64,000 nt of DNA from Saprospiraceae bacterium (lineage in GTDB: Bacteria; Bacteroidota; Bacteroidia; Chitinophagales; Saprospiraceae), in contig JALHOZ010000009.1 of NCBI GenBank assembly GCA_022842725.1, forward strand, positions 62,001 to 126,000. The letters are read 5' to 3'. The notes beneath the pieces are model-generated. The model was given only the letters and a program-made list of their open reading frames with translations. It had not been told where the DNA came from and searched no databases. Positions 17,268 to 27,091 of this stretch are shown piece after piece; positions within the stretch are counted from its first letter, which is position 1; each line of letters starts with the position of its first letter. Both the position numbers and the translations under genes were made by a program.

Positions 17268-18335
17268 TTAAAAAGTTTGTTGTGGATGCGCCTGAATCAC
17301 GCGATATTGACTTCCGATATGAAATAACGGATCTCCCAGGTTTACCACAGATGCATTGTTGTGACCAATGATGATGCCATCGGATTTTGCCACAACTTCA
17401 ACCGTTTTTGTGCCGTATGGATCATTGATGACACCCAGGATTTCTCCTTTTTTAATGACGTTGCCCGAAGGAATGTACCACAAAAACATACCTGCCATAT
17501 GGGCTCTCAGCCATGTACTTTTTTCTATTAAAAAATGGGTCTGTTTTGACAACCCGTGTTCCTCGTCCTTTATACCCAACCATCCCATTACATTTTTGAT
17601 ACCTAGCAGACCGGTGTCGATCGAATGTTGGTCCAACCTCACGGATTCGCCACCTTCAAAGACGATAGCAGGCACTCCCTGGTCATAAGCGGACTTTCTG
17701 AATGAACTGGCTATCAAAGCTGATTCCATCAAAACAGGTGCTCCAAAAACTTCTGCGATTTTGGCGGCACGGTTGTCATTGTGATTAAAACGCACCTGAG
17801 GATAATTATATCTGTCTGCTCCTCCGGTGTGAAAGTCAATCGCCAGGTCAACCAAGGGAAGAAATTTTAAAGTAATAATCCGGGCTACCCTGGAAGCCAA
17901 TGAACCGTTCAAATGTCCCGGAAAGGATCTGTTTACATCTTTTCCGTCTGTAGTATCTCTGCTGAAATTGATAAATCCGTACACATTGAGCAGTGGAATG
18001 ATGATGACGCCACCCTTGGTGATATTTTCATAATATCGGTTTTCTAAAGAACGTCGGACAATTTCGATTCCGTTGATTTCATCACCATGGACTCCTGCCA
18101 GTATCAGCAATACCGGTCCCGGTACACCGGAATTATAAACATGAGCAAAAACATTGATCCTGTTATCTGTGGGAAGTTTGCCGGCATTGACCCTGACAAG
18201 GGCATGTTGGCCAGATTCAACTGTGGTATCATCTATCGTAATGCCTTGACTTACATCAATTTTGGGCAAAAAAATATCTTTTTTTTTCAAGATAATAAAT
18301 TTATGTTTTGATTTGAGTTGTCGGACAAACAACAA
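17268..18335 (-). CDS. Succinylglutamate desuccinylase/aspartoacylase family protein
   Basis: An M14-like zinc deacylase of 355 residues. LAGVHGDEINGIEIV gives the HxxE zinc pair and AIDFHTGG the third ligand His; VNRSFPG is the substrate-contact Asn-Arg motif. The C-terminal part (about 270-355) is a biotinyl/lipoyl-like barrel (NVIKKGEILGVI and KSDGIIIGHNNASVVNLGDPLFHIG). In many bacteria such genes lie next to rimK, as here, where rimK ends 105 bp upstream. The substrate could be an N-acyl amino acid or a peptide tail. The first 20-25 residues are weakly supported, so the true start may be further in. Confidence 0.8.
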   Translation of the reverse strand: MLFVRQLKSKHKFIILKKKDIFLPKIDVSQGITIDDTTVESGQHALVRVNAGKLPTDNRINVFAHVYNSGVPGPVLLILAGVHGDEINGIEIVRRSLENRYYENITKGGVIIIPLLNVYGFINFSRDTTDGKDVNRSFPGHLNGSLASRVARIITLKFLPLVDLAIDFHTGGADRYNYPQVRFNHNDNRAAKIAEVFGAPVLMESALIASSFRKSAYDQGVPAIVFEGGESVRLDQHSIDTGLLGIKNVMGWLGIKDEEHGLSKQTHFLIEKSTWLRAHMAGMFLWYIPSGNVIKKGEILGVINDPYGTKTVEVVAKSDGIIIGHNNASVVNLGDPLFHIGSQYRVIQAHPQQTF

Positions 18336-18440
18336 AAAACAAGGTCAAAAGGGTTTAATGAAAGGATGACATTACACATTAGTGTTTCGAATTTAACTGT
18401 TTGTCTACCTATAGATACGTTTCGTGATGAGAAAAAAACA

Positions 18441-19334
18441 TCAACGACGTGTTTTATGGATGTTCACAGCCTTTTCGACATAAGATATGATTTCACCGGC
18501 AATATCGATACCTGTGGTACCTTCAATACCTTCGAGACCCGGACTGGCATTTACTTCAAGAACGACCGGGCCGTTTTTGGTTTTAAGCATATCCACACCG
18601 GCAATATTCAAACCCAATATTTTTACAGAACGAAGGGCTGTTTCCACTTCTTCTTTTGTTAGGTTTACCTTTTCAGACGTACCACCCCGATGAAGGTTGG
18701 AGCGAAAATCTCCAGGTCTTGCCTGTCGTTTCATCGCGCCGACGATTTTGCCGTCTACGACAAAAGCCCGAAGGTCCGCCCCTTTGGCTTCTTTTATAAA
18801 TTTCTGCAGGATGACCTTTTCGTTGGTGGTATGAAATGCTTCCAGGATAGATTCTGCATTGCTTTTGTTTTCAGCGAGAATCACACCCATGCCCTGCGTT
18901 CCGTTCATGAGTTTAATGATGATCGGATAAGGACCCATATTTGTCAATATAGAAGGCAGTGTCTGCAGATTGCTCGCATAGACCGTTTTGGGCACATTGA
19001 TACCATTGGCTGCGAGAATTTGCAGGCAACTCAGCTTGTTTCTTGCCCTCAAAAGGGGTGTGGCCTTTAAGGTGAGGAATACGCCCTGAGCCTCAAATTG
19101 CCTGATGACAGAAGCTCCCATGGTCGTGGCTGAAGCACCGATACGTGGTATGACGGCATCTACCTGCGTCAGAATGGTATTGTTGTACAAAACCATACAT
19201 TTGCCTTTTTCAATGACGAGATCACACAGCAGATGGTCGATGACCCGGACGTGATGATTTTTTTTTCTGGCTGCATTGACCAGACTTTGGGTCGAATACA
19301 ACGAAGGGTTCCGAGATAGTATGACAATATTCAA
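18441..19334 (-). CDS. rimK: RimK-type ATP-grasp ligase
   Basis: A glutamate ligase of 297 residues that in E. coli adds glutamates to the C-terminus of ribosomal protein S6. The N-terminus MNIVILSRNPSLYSTQ, the ATP-grasp core PIIIKLMNGTQGMGV, the conserved KGADLRAFVVDGKIVGAMKR block and the metal-binding LEVNASPGLEGIEGTTGID all fit RimK. It is the first gene of a leftward set (rimK, M14 enzyme, dacB, methyltransferase, SDR, IYD-like). The long region upstream (to 19832) is shared with the divergent TonB receptor gene. Confidence 0.92.
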   Translation of the reverse strand: MNIVILSRNPSLYSTQSLVNAARKKNHHVRVIDHLLCDLVIEKGKCMVLYNNTILTQVDAVIPRIGASATTMGASVIRQFEAQGVFLTLKATPLLRARNKLSCLQILAANGINVPKTVYASNLQTLPSILTNMGPYPIIIKLMNGTQGMGVILAENKSNAESILEAFHTTNEKVILQKFIKEAKGADLRAFVVDGKIVGAMKRQARPGDFRSNLHRGGTSEKVNLTKEEVETALRSVKILGLNIAGVDMLKTKNGPVVLEVNASPGLEGIEGTTGIDIAGEIISYVEKAVNIHKTRR

Positions 19335-19832
19335 AATTTCCGATTTATGGCATAAATTTACTTGTCAATCAGAAACAAAGTATAAATCATGTCAATATTT
19401 TTTTGAAATCTTTTAAAATAGGGTTTGCTTTAAATTTAGTAGTCTAATATTCAACTTGACATGATTTTGCTTTTTTTATAAAAATTGAAGTTTGAATTTA
19501 ATAAATAGTTCTTTGCTTTCAAGCATAGAATAATCTTTGGTTTTGATTTTTAGAAAAACATTGTATTAAACTACCCTTAAAAAAAGTGTGCACTTTAATG
19601 TAATCCTTGATTTGCGCTATTCATTTATAGTATAAATATAGTTTATTTTTGCCGTTCTTTTCTATTAAACTTTCGTTAAAAACTTACTGACCAGGCAGCA
19701 TATTTTTCCAAATTTTTATTCAGTATTCAGGAAAATGGTAAAATGATTTTGTTTTTCTAACCGTCTCGTTATATGTTTACAACCTTTTTCTATTAAAAAT
19801 CATCATTGTTTGGTTAACACAATACTAATTGA
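19335..19832. other. Divergent intergenic region between rimK and the TonB receptor gene
   Basis: About 500 AT-rich bp without a recognisable gene or RNA. A TATTTTTG element at 19644-19651 fits the plus-strand -7 consensus. No clear palindromic operator was found. Confidence 0.5.
19644..19651 (+). promoter_or_regulatory. -7 element (TATTTTTG) upstream of TonB receptor
   Basis: Perfect TAnnTTTG match followed by GCC. The ATG is about 180 bp further on, leaving a long AT-rich leader; no good -33 partner at standard spacing. Confidence 0.35.
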
Positions 19833-22196
19833 ATGAAAATAATGTTACCTTTTTTGATCGGAATACTATTTTTTCAGATCAGTTTTGCTCAAAAAATCAC
19901 GATCTCCGGCTATGTGGAGGATGATTCTTCAGGCGAAAAACTCATCGGGTGCAGTGTCTATCATCCGGCTTCCAAACAAGGAACGGTCACTAATACCTAT
20001 GGGTTTTATTCCATAACTCTTGAAAAAACGGAAGCTGTCGTTTTGGAGTTTTCGTATATTGGGTACAAAGAATCGTCATTGGACATTTCCGGTCAGTCTT
20101 CAGGCACACTCAATGTAAAAATGAAGAGTGAACTTGTTTTTGAAGAAATCGAAATTGTGGCGACCAGAGAAAAAAAGTTTGAAAATGAAACCCAAATGAG
20201 TACTGTCGATGTCCCCATAGCACAAATCAAAAAAATTCCGGCACTTTTGGGAGAAACGGATGTACTCAAAGCGCTGCAACTTTTGCCCGGTGTACAGTCC
20301 GGCGGAGAAGGTCAGGCGGGTTTGTATGTCCGGGGAGGCAGTCCTGACCAGAATCTGATTTTGCTGGATGGTGTTCCGGTGTACAACGCCAATCATTTGT
20401 TTGGGTTTCTTTCGGTTTTTAATGCAGACGCCATCAAGGATGTTTCCCTGATCAAAGGTGGTTTTCCGGCACGATACGGCGGAAGGCTTTCTTCGGTTTT
20501 GGAAATCAATATGAAGGATGGACACAGCAAAGAATATCACGGAGATTTTTCTATTGGCGTCATTGGTTCCAAACTCACCCTCGAAGGACCGATTCAAAAA
20601 GGGAAATCATCTTTTCTGGTTTCCGGACGTCGGACTTGGCTCGATATCCTCACCAGACCTCTGATCAGGCAATCTTTTAAATCCACCGGTTCTGAAGGTG
20701 ACACGGGATATTATTTTTACGACCTGAATGCCAAAGTCAACCATACTTTTTCTCAAAAAGACAGATTGTACCTTAGTTTTTACGGTGGAAATGACAAATT
20801 TTATTATCAGGAAAAATCAACATTTGGATCGTCCAGAGATTTTGTTTCATCAGATCTGGGTTGGGGAAATACGACAGGAGCACTTCGTTGGAATCACATC
20901 ATTCACGATAAGTTGTTTCTCAATACAACGCTCACCTACAGCAGGTACCGTTTGAATACCGGCGTGGAACAGGGAACGGAATATGACAATTTTCCGGAAG
21001 AGCTGATTGGAGTGAGTTATATTTCCGGAATACGGGATTATGCAGCAAAACTGGATTTTGACTACGTGCCCAATCCAAACCATTTTGTTCGTTTTGGTGC
21101 TAATGTGATTTTTCACGAATTTAATCCGGGTGTATTTGATCTGGAAAGAAAATCCGCCGAACCCGGTGCCAGTTTTAAAGCCAGTTACGGTCAGCAAATC
21201 AAGAATGCTACCGAGATGGCTTTGTATGCCGAAGATGATTTTGAGGTCAACAAACATTGGAAAGTAAACCTCGGGCTGCATTTGTCCGGATTTTATGTGG
21301 ATGATAAGTTATACACTTCATTACAACCCAGAGTCAGCAGCAGATATCTTTTGCCGAAAGGTATAGCATGGAAAACATCTTTTGCTACCATGAGGCAATT
21401 TATCAATCTTTTGGCTTTTGAAGGAATCGGATTGCCCACGGATCTTTGGTTGCCCACGACTGCCAGAATCAAACCTCAGGAATCGTGGCAGATAGCGACC
21501 GGATTTGCCAAAACTTTTGGTAAAGATTATGAAGTTTCCATAGAAGCATATTACAAAAAAATGTCAAACCTGATTGCTTATAAAGATGGTTCGGGGCTCT
21601 TCGAACTCTCAGACTGGCAGGATCGTGTCACACAAGGTAACGGCGAAGCGTGGGGATTTGAGTTTTTTGTGCAGAAAAAAACCGGCAGATTGTCCGGTTG
21701 GATAGGGTACACCCTGGCATGGAACAACCGTCAGTTTTCAGACATAAATGAAGGCAGATATTTTCCTTTCAGATACGACAGAAGACATGACCTGAGTGTC
21801 GTGGTCATGTATGAAATTTCCAAAAAAATCAATTTTTCCGGTACCTGGGTCTATGGCACCGGCAATGCAGTTACGTTGGCCAATTCGCGTTATGATATCG
21901 TACAATCCGATAGTCAATTTGGTGGAGTTATCAATACCGTAGAACAATACGGCTCCAGAAACGGATTCAGGATGAACCCTTATCACCGTCTGGATGTCGG
22001 TATCAATTTCGTGAAAACCCGCAAAAAATATACCCGTACCTGGTCACTGGGAGCTTATAATACCTATGCAAACAACAATCCTTTTTTTGTGTATTTTGAA
22101 ACGGAGACAGATTTAAATGGTAATGAGACCACCAAATTAAAGCAGGTGAGTCTGTTTCCTATGATTCCTTACATTAATTACGCTATTAAATTTTAA
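19833..22196 (+). CDS. TonB-dependent receptor with carboxypeptidase-like N-terminal domain
   Basis: An outer-membrane transporter of 787 residues. Signal peptide (MKIMLPFLIGILFFQISFAQ), a CarboxypepD_reg-like domain (about 21-110: ISGYVEDDSSGEKLIGCSV), a plug domain (ETDVLKALQLLPGVQ, GLYVRGGSPDQNLILLDGV), and a beta-barrel ending in the aromatic FPMIPYINYAIKF. It uses TonB energy to import a bulky substrate. The gene 4 bp downstream is a DUF4249 lipoprotein, the usual partner of this receptor subtype (not SusC/SusD). The substrate cannot be told from sequence. Confidence 0.9.
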   Translation: MKIMLPFLIGILFFQISFAQKITISGYVEDDSSGEKLIGCSVYHPASKQGTVTNTYGFYSITLEKTEAVVLEFSYIGYKESSLDISGQSSGTLNVKMKSELVFEEIEIVATREKKFENETQMSTVDVPIAQIKKIPALLGETDVLKALQLLPGVQSGGEGQAGLYVRGGSPDQNLILLDGVPVYNANHLFGFLSVFNADAIKDVSLIKGGFPARYGGRLSSVLEINMKDGHSKEYHGDFSIGVIGSKLTLEGPIQKGKSSFLVSGRRTWLDILTRPLIRQSFKSTGSEGDTGYYFYDLNAKVNHTFSQKDRLYLSFYGGNDKFYYQEKSTFGSSRDFVSSDLGWGNTTGALRWNHIIHDKLFLNTTLTYSRYRLNTGVEQGTEYDNFPEELIGVSYISGIRDYAAKLDFDYVPNPNHFVRFGANVIFHEFNPGVFDLERKSAEPGASFKASYGQQIKNATEMALYAEDDFEVNKHWKVNLGLHLSGFYVDDKLYTSLQPRVSSRYLLPKGIAWKTSFATMRQFINLLAFEGIGLPTDLWLPTTARIKPQESWQIATGFAKTFGKDYEVSIEAYYKKMSNLIAYKDGSGLFELSDWQDRVTQGNGEAWGFEFFVQKKTGRLSGWIGYTLAWNNRQFSDINEGRYFPFRYDRRHDLSVVVMYEISKKINFSGTWVYGTGNAVTLANSRYDIVQSDSQFGGVINTVEQYGSRNGFRMNPYHRLDVGINFVKTRKKYTRTWSLGAYNTYANNNPFFVYFETETDLNGNETTKLKQVSLFPMIPYINYAIKF

Positions 22197-22200
22197 AAAC

Positions 22201-23085
22201 ATGAAAAAATTAATATACAAAATATCGTTTTTAACTTTGGTTTTTGGATTGACTTCCTGCGAAGATTTTTTTAATACCACCATTGATATTGATCCCCCGG
22301 TATATGAACCAACCATCGTGATTGATTGTATTCACGAAAAAAGTAATGATTTTATGTACTTTCGTATTGCGCGCAATGTAGGTGTTTTTGACAATAATAC
22401 AGACTTCAGAGATGCCATGTTGTCCGATGCGGAGGTCAATGTTTTTGTCAATGGCAGTTCTTTTCCGGTAGTGCCCGTCAATTCGGTTTTTTCGTATAAT
22501 TTTAGGGTAGATTTTGATGGCGATTTACAAACCGGAGATGAAGTCACCATTACAGCAAAACATCCAGGTTATCCGGATGCCAGCGTGTTGCAGAAGGTAC
22601 TTCCTCCTTCGGAAGTGTTGAGTGTAACCTTTAAAGAAGACGGTGGATTGGATAGTGAGGGCTCCGAAATTTCTTTAATTAGTGTCAGAATCAAAGACAA
22701 ACCCGGAAAAAATTATTATGCTTTCAGGCTGTTGGAATTTGGTCCCTTTGGTATATTTAATGAGACGTACTCAAGTAGTATTGATCCTTCAGTATCGGAG
22801 TCCTACAAAAACAATATTCTTTTGATTTCTGATGCCGGATTTGACGGAACGGAAAAAATCCTTGATTTTCAGGTTCCTCAAATGAGGTTGGAAGACGCTT
22901 TGGCATTGTTAAAGGTAGAATGGTACGATATCAGCGAACATCATTATGTTTTTTCAAGAGCACTTTTATTACATCTTAATAGTATTAACAATCCTTTTAG
23001 TACTCCGGTTCAGGTACCATCCAATGTCAGAGGTGGTTTAGGCAGTTTTGAGATACAGACCCTGCAGGTATTGGAATTGGAATAA
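22201..23085 (+). CDS. DUF4249 lipoprotein, receptor partner
   Basis: A 294-residue lipoprotein. The N-terminus MKKLIYKISFLTLVFGLTSC has a lipobox with the anchoring Cys at residue 20. The domain (VYEPTIVIDCIHEKSND, LSDAEVNVFVNG, DGDLQTGDEVTITAKHPGY) matches DUF4249, a family of outer-membrane lipoproteins encoded beside TonB-dependent receptors in Bacteroidota. It probably caps or assists the receptor just upstream, by analogy with SusD. The 4-bp spacing indicates one operon. No terminator is evident after it. Confidence 0.88.
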   Translation: MKKLIYKISFLTLVFGLTSCEDFFNTTIDIDPPVYEPTIVIDCIHEKSNDFMYFRIARNVGVFDNNTDFRDAMLSDAEVNVFVNGSSFPVVPVNSVFSYNFRVDFDGDLQTGDEVTITAKHPGYPDASVLQKVLPPSEVLSVTFKEDGGLDSEGSEISLISVRIKDKPGKNYYAFRLLEFGPFGIFNETYSSSIDPSVSESYKNNILLISDAGFDGTEKILDFQVPQMRLEDALALLKVEWYDISEHHYVFSRALLLHLNSINNPFSTPVQVPSNVRGGLGSFEIQTLQVLELE

Positions 23086-23341
23086 GGGAGAAATTGACGG
23101 AAACTGAATTATTTCGTAAAATTTGGAATGTGTAAAATATAAAAACCTTGTTTTCATGTAATCAAATCTAACAATATTGCTATATTTTTACAGAGGGTAT
23201 ATTATCAGTCATAAAGAATCGGATGTAAATATGAAGTTACAAAATTTTTGATTTTAACTTTCGGACAACAAGTTATTTCATCATTTTCCTGTCCACAGTT
23301 TTTTTACTGTTTTTTCACAGATTAAACAGATCCTGTAATAT

Positions 23342-23590
23342 TTACGATAAATTTCTTTTTTTTAGTTCATTTTTTAATGCTTCGTATTGTTTTGGTTTTT
23401 TAAGGAATAGATAAATCAGATACAAAGGAAGTAAAGTAACCAGGCCCCAGGTGTTTTTTGCGGCACTATAGATTAGGATACCCACCAAAAACCCGATAAA
23501 AAATGCATCTAAAACGGGGGATGGTTTATTGTTTTTTGCTACCTCGAGCAGTTCCTCATTGGATAATTGAGATAGTGCATTTTGGTCCAT
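23342..23590 (-). CDS. Small membrane protein with two transmembrane helices
   Basis: An 82-residue protein. An acidic N-terminal helix (MDQNALSQLSNEELLEVAKN) precedes two hydrophobic segments (about 27-46 and 49-64), then a Lys-rich tail (KQYEALKNELKKRNLS). I recognise the pattern from similar small proteins in other Bacteroidota but know of no function. It is monocistronic. Confidence 0.6.
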   Translation of the reverse strand: MDQNALSQLSNEELLEVAKNNKPSPVLDAFFIGFLVGILIYSAAKNTWGLVTLLPLYLIYLFLKKPKQYEALKNELKKRNLS

Positions 23591-23916
23591 ATCTTCTTTA
23601 TTTTTCTAATTTTTTAAGTTTATTTACAAAAAAAAGTTTTCTGAAAATAAAAAACTTACTTTTTATTCGCAACAAAACTACAACACACAGTTCCTTTTTT
23701 AAAACCTTTCACAAAAATAATTATCCTTAGGACATAAACTAATTTTGGAAAAAAACAGCCATTTCAATAATCTCCAAAAAGGTTATGACTTCGAAAACAA
23801 TCCAATTATTTCCCTAAGATCAGAACCGTACTATTTCGGACATCCAAATTTATTTGGATGAAAATTTTCTATGTAAATGTAACGTACCCAAAATTAAATA
23901 TCCGTAGTAAGGTGTA
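23591..23916. other. Intergenic region with a perfect hairpin
   Basis: No gene seen. CATCCAAAT at 23841-23849 and its exact complement at 23852-23860 form a 9-bp stem with a 2-base centre and no T-run; it may be a protein-binding dyad or a 3' stabiliser for the metzincin transcript. Confidence 0.55.
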
Positions 23917-26900
23917 TTACTGCTTCGTTACCGTCGTTCCTGTAATATTCAACGTTCCGCCTCCGGATACGGTCTGACTACCTGTATGTCTGATGTCTAC
24001 ATTTTGTAAGGTCAGGGTCTTTCCGGCAGATATGTTGATTCCGGTTGCAGAGGTGATGATTTCCGGACGACTGATGGCACTGATACCCTGTAAGTTCATA
24101 TTTTTAGTTACAGTCAATTGGGAAGTCAGGTTAATTTGAGTTATACCTGACGCAAAAGTAATCGTTGCGCCTTCAGAATTGCAGGTGACGGCTCTTCTTA
24201 AAGAACCAATCCCGTCATTTAAACCATTGGAAACAACAGAATTGCAGACCTGAGTGATGGTAAGCGGACGACAATTGGTGCTCGACCTGCTGCAAACTCC
24301 ACTATTCAACAAACCGGAAAGGGTTTGTCCCACAAATGTCGAAGGGTCAAAAAATGTAGGCGGGCTGGATGCTCCGCTGTAATAGTAAATACCATAAACA
24401 CAATAACTTCCTGCGGCCAGAGTCGTGAAGTTTGAAGTGGCACTGACTGCGGCAATTAAGTCATTGGTGGTATTGACAGCTGCATAAGTGTATGAGTAGT
24501 TGGGTGATGTTGGTGGATTATGGTCATATACAAAAGCTCCTCCTGGAGGGGTAACTGTCAACGTTCCATTGGTACCTGCTACATCAAAAAACACAGCTGT
24601 ATAAATATTACACGCATTCAGGTTGAGAGTCATGGGGTTAAATATCATTCCGCCGTTATAAGCTGTCGAGCCTAAAAAATTGGTGCATGGTGAGGAAGGA
24701 TTATATTCTCCCTGATAGATGGTCAGGTGAGCAAATCCTCCGGACATATTAAAGGTGTAATTGCCACTTGTCGATGGTTTAAATCGTGCCACCGCTGCCC
24801 TGTCTCCAAAATTGGCAGTTGTACATCCTCCGGTGAAAGGAGATGAGCCTGAATGTAAAGAACTGATTATTGCAGCTCCGGAAGGAACCATAGTTTTTGT
24901 TGTAAAAGCATTTCCATAAGCTACATCCATAGACAGAATTAATGCATTATTGCCTTCTTCTGCAGTGACAGGGCTGATATTACATACATTACTTCCTAAA
25001 GTGTTACAGGAAGATGAAATATTGAAATTGACATTGGAAACATCATAAAACCGGACACACGTCAAACAAACGCTTTCAATCCTGACTCTCGCTGTAGTAC
25101 TGGCTGACAATCCACCCGGAAATGTCACCGATTGGGTTCCGTCATTAGCGGTTGCGGCGGCTAAAGTGACCGGGTAGGTCTGTCCGCCATCCAGAGACAA
25201 TAAAATATTGACGCTGTTGCAAATGCTGTTGGTACTGTTTACATCCCAGGTTATGGTCGAACTGCTTCCGGCATTGATGGTAACAGCTGTATTGGGCGCA
25301 GTTACAGTTAGCGGACCTTTGGTGCCATCAATGGTCACGGCTATATTATCATAGGCATAAGCTCCGTTAGGAATCTGATTGTCTCTTACGGTCAATCTGA
25401 AATTCAGCGTTCTGGAAACCGTCGGCAACGGCTCAAAATTGCTTGTATAATTATTAGCCAATACCAAAGTCGTTGAAGGAAATGACCTTCTGAATCCGGA
25501 AGCTGAAGGCGGAAAACTTCTGAATAATGGGGCAAGTGCATTTGAGGCTGCTGCAGATCCTATTAAACCATGGGTCGGTCTGACAGTTGCGCCATCTTCA
25601 TCGATTTGTTCCCATATATAGGTGAGCGGATTGTTGTTGACATCACTTCCAGAACCGGTCAGCTCAAAAGGTGTGGAAATGGGAATGATATAAGGACCCG
25701 CACAAATTGTGGCATCCACAGTCGGGGGCGTATTTCCGGTAGAGGTATTGGTCGAACAGTTTGTACTGTTGACGTAATTAAAATATAACTCCAGGCTTTT
25801 GGAATGAAAATACAAATCCTGAGTACCCTGAACGTCATGAGCACCACAAAGTCCGGCATAAGACATAATGGTAGTACCTGAGCCGATTTCGTAAGCAGTA
25901 TTTGTGCTGTGTTGGCCTGTATTACAGTTGGCCAATGAGCCATTGAAAGTATGAGGTGAATTAAACATGTGGCCGACTTCGTGGGTCATGATTCTTATGG
26001 CAAGCTGACTCTGAGAAGAAGCACCTGACCATCCTCTCGAATTGACTCTGCCTCCCCCTGAAATGGTATTAGTACATACTACCCCAACCCCTGCTACACC
26101 TGAACCACCTCCACCTGTCATACCATGTAATGCATGTCCCAGATCATAACCTCCTGAAGGAAAATTGGTATGAATTGCTGTTGAAGCCTGTGTGGTTAAT
26201 GTATTTAATGTAGGATCAAATGGATCAGTTGCCGGATTGGTATACAAAAACGGGGTTTGGAATATGGTAATTCTGATCGACATCTCTGAATTCCAGTAGA
26301 CATTGATCAAATTAATAATATTGACAATGGCAGCATTGGCTTGTGTATTGTTATTATTGCCAAAAGCTGTACTTTGATAAAATTCTCCGGTACATACAAT
26401 CGCCATTTCGTATTGTCTTTCTGTTCCTCCGTTGGGGTTTCTTAGTCCCGAAAACTGACCTTTGATGATTTTGGCTTCTTCATTAGCACCGCAGGTAAAT
26501 GGAGTATTCAAGTCAGGGATATAAGCTTTGTGCACCAAAGGATTGGACTTGTCTTTTGCTTCAATTTTGACCTGGTGATTTCCTACAATGAGCAAACCTT
26601 CGACACCAAAAGGACTGACAAAAATTCTTCCGTGGGCCAGTTTTTGGTCTACTCCCTGAAGTGTATAGGTTTTAAATTCCGGAAACATTTTTTCCATTTC
26701 AGGTGACATGACAGATGATTCTTTGGTACTAAACTTTATGGGATAACCTAGGTGGTTGGGCAATGTGATTGTGGGCAGATTGTCGTCCGTTCTTTCATCA
26801 TTTTCGACTGATGACAAAGATTTTTTAATTTCATCAGGATTGAGTAAAAATTCGTGAGCACCGGCCTGACTGTAAATGGAACCTGTTGAAAATAAAACGA

Positions 26901-26934
26901 ATACTAAAAGGGTATAAATGTGCATCCTATACAT
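23917..26934 (-). CDS. Secreted zinc metalloprotease (metzincin, reprolysin-like)
   Basis: A protein of 1005 residues with a signal peptide (MYRMHIYTLLVFVLFSTGSIYSQ). The extended zinc motif H318-E-x-x-H322-x5-H328 (HEVGHMFNSPH) identifies a metzincin, and IMSYAGLC after it contains the Met-turn. Ig/PKD-like sheets follow (DATICAGPY.., TVTAPNTAVTINAG..). The last 70 residues resemble the start of a right-handed beta-helix (GIGSLRRAVTCNSEG, TITFASGITQINL). It lacks the usual T9SS C-terminal sorting tail, ending in GTTVTKQ. The second M at residue 4 is an alternative start. It is related to the large protease at 58-61.8 kb. Confidence 0.85.
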   Translation of the reverse strand: MYRMHIYTLLVFVLFSTGSIYSQAGAHEFLLNPDEIKKSLSSVENDERTDDNLPTITLPNHLGYPIKFSTKESSVMSPEMEKMFPEFKTYTLQGVDQKLAHGRIFVSPFGVEGLLIVGNHQVKIEAKDKSNPLVHKAYIPDLNTPFTCGANEEAKIIKGQFSGLRNPNGGTERQYEMAIVCTGEFYQSTAFGNNNNTQANAAIVNIINLINVYWNSEMSIRITIFQTPFLYTNPATDPFDPTLNTLTTQASTAIHTNFPSGGYDLGHALHGMTGGGGSGVAGVGVVCTNTISGGGRVNSRGWSGASSQSQLAIRIMTHEVGHMFNSPHTFNGSLANCNTGQHSTNTAYEIGSGTTIMSYAGLCGAHDVQGTQDLYFHSKSLELYFNYVNSTNCSTNTSTGNTPPTVDATICAGPYIIPISTPFELTGSGSDVNNNPLTYIWEQIDEDGATVRPTHGLIGSAAASNALAPLFRSFPPSASGFRRSFPSTTLVLANNYTSNFEPLPTVSRTLNFRLTVRDNQIPNGAYAYDNIAVTIDGTKGPLTVTAPNTAVTINAGSSSTITWDVNSTNSICNSVNILLSLDGGQTYPVTLAAATANDGTQSVTFPGGLSASTTARVRIESVCLTCVRFYDVSNVNFNISSSCNTLGSNVCNISPVTAEEGNNALILSMDVAYGNAFTTKTMVPSGAAIISSLHSGSSPFTGGCTTANFGDRAAVARFKPSTSGNYTFNMSGGFAHLTIYQGEYNPSSPCTNFLGSTAYNGGMIFNPMTLNLNACNIYTAVFFDVAGTNGTLTVTPPGGAFVYDHNPPTSPNYSYTYAAVNTTNDLIAAVSATSNFTTLAAGSYCVYGIYYYSGASSPPTFFDPSTFVGQTLSGLLNSGVCSRSSTNCRPLTITQVCNSVVSNGLNDGIGSLRRAVTCNSEGATITFASGITQINLTSQLTVTKNMNLQGISAISRPEIITSATGINISAGKTLTLQNVDIRHTGSQTVSGGGTLNITGTTVTKQ

Positions 26935-26953
26935 AAAAATAAATTTAGTAGCT

Positions 26954-26961
26954 CAAAGATA
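26954..26961 (-). promoter_or_regulatory. -7 element of the metzincin gene
   Basis: On the minus strand the octamer reads TATCTTTG, a perfect TAnnTTTG match, about 20 bp ahead of the start codon. Confidence 0.5.
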
Positions 26962-27004
26962 ATTTTATATATGAATTATTTGATTAATATATAGATAAAA
27001 GTTG

Positions 27005-27056
27005 AAAAAAAACAAAAAATAAGGGTTAACCATAGTAATTATATAGGGTTAACCTT
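27005..27056 (-). terminator. Rho-independent terminator of kdsD
   Basis: On the minus strand AAGGTTAACCC and GGTTAACCCTT pair with a one-base bulge around a 12-14-base loop, followed by a long T-rich run. Each arm itself contains the palindrome GGTTAACC. Confidence 0.7.
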
Positions 27057-27091
27057 GATTGGTTTTTTGTAAAAAAATGAGTTAGCCGTTT

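Noticed and set aside
19335-19832. tRNA or riboswitch in the long divergent gap
   Set aside because: No cloverleaf or known aptamer core could be drawn.
20100-20597. Minus-strand frame of 165 codons
   Set aside because: Inside the TonB receptor plug region, composition not protein-like.
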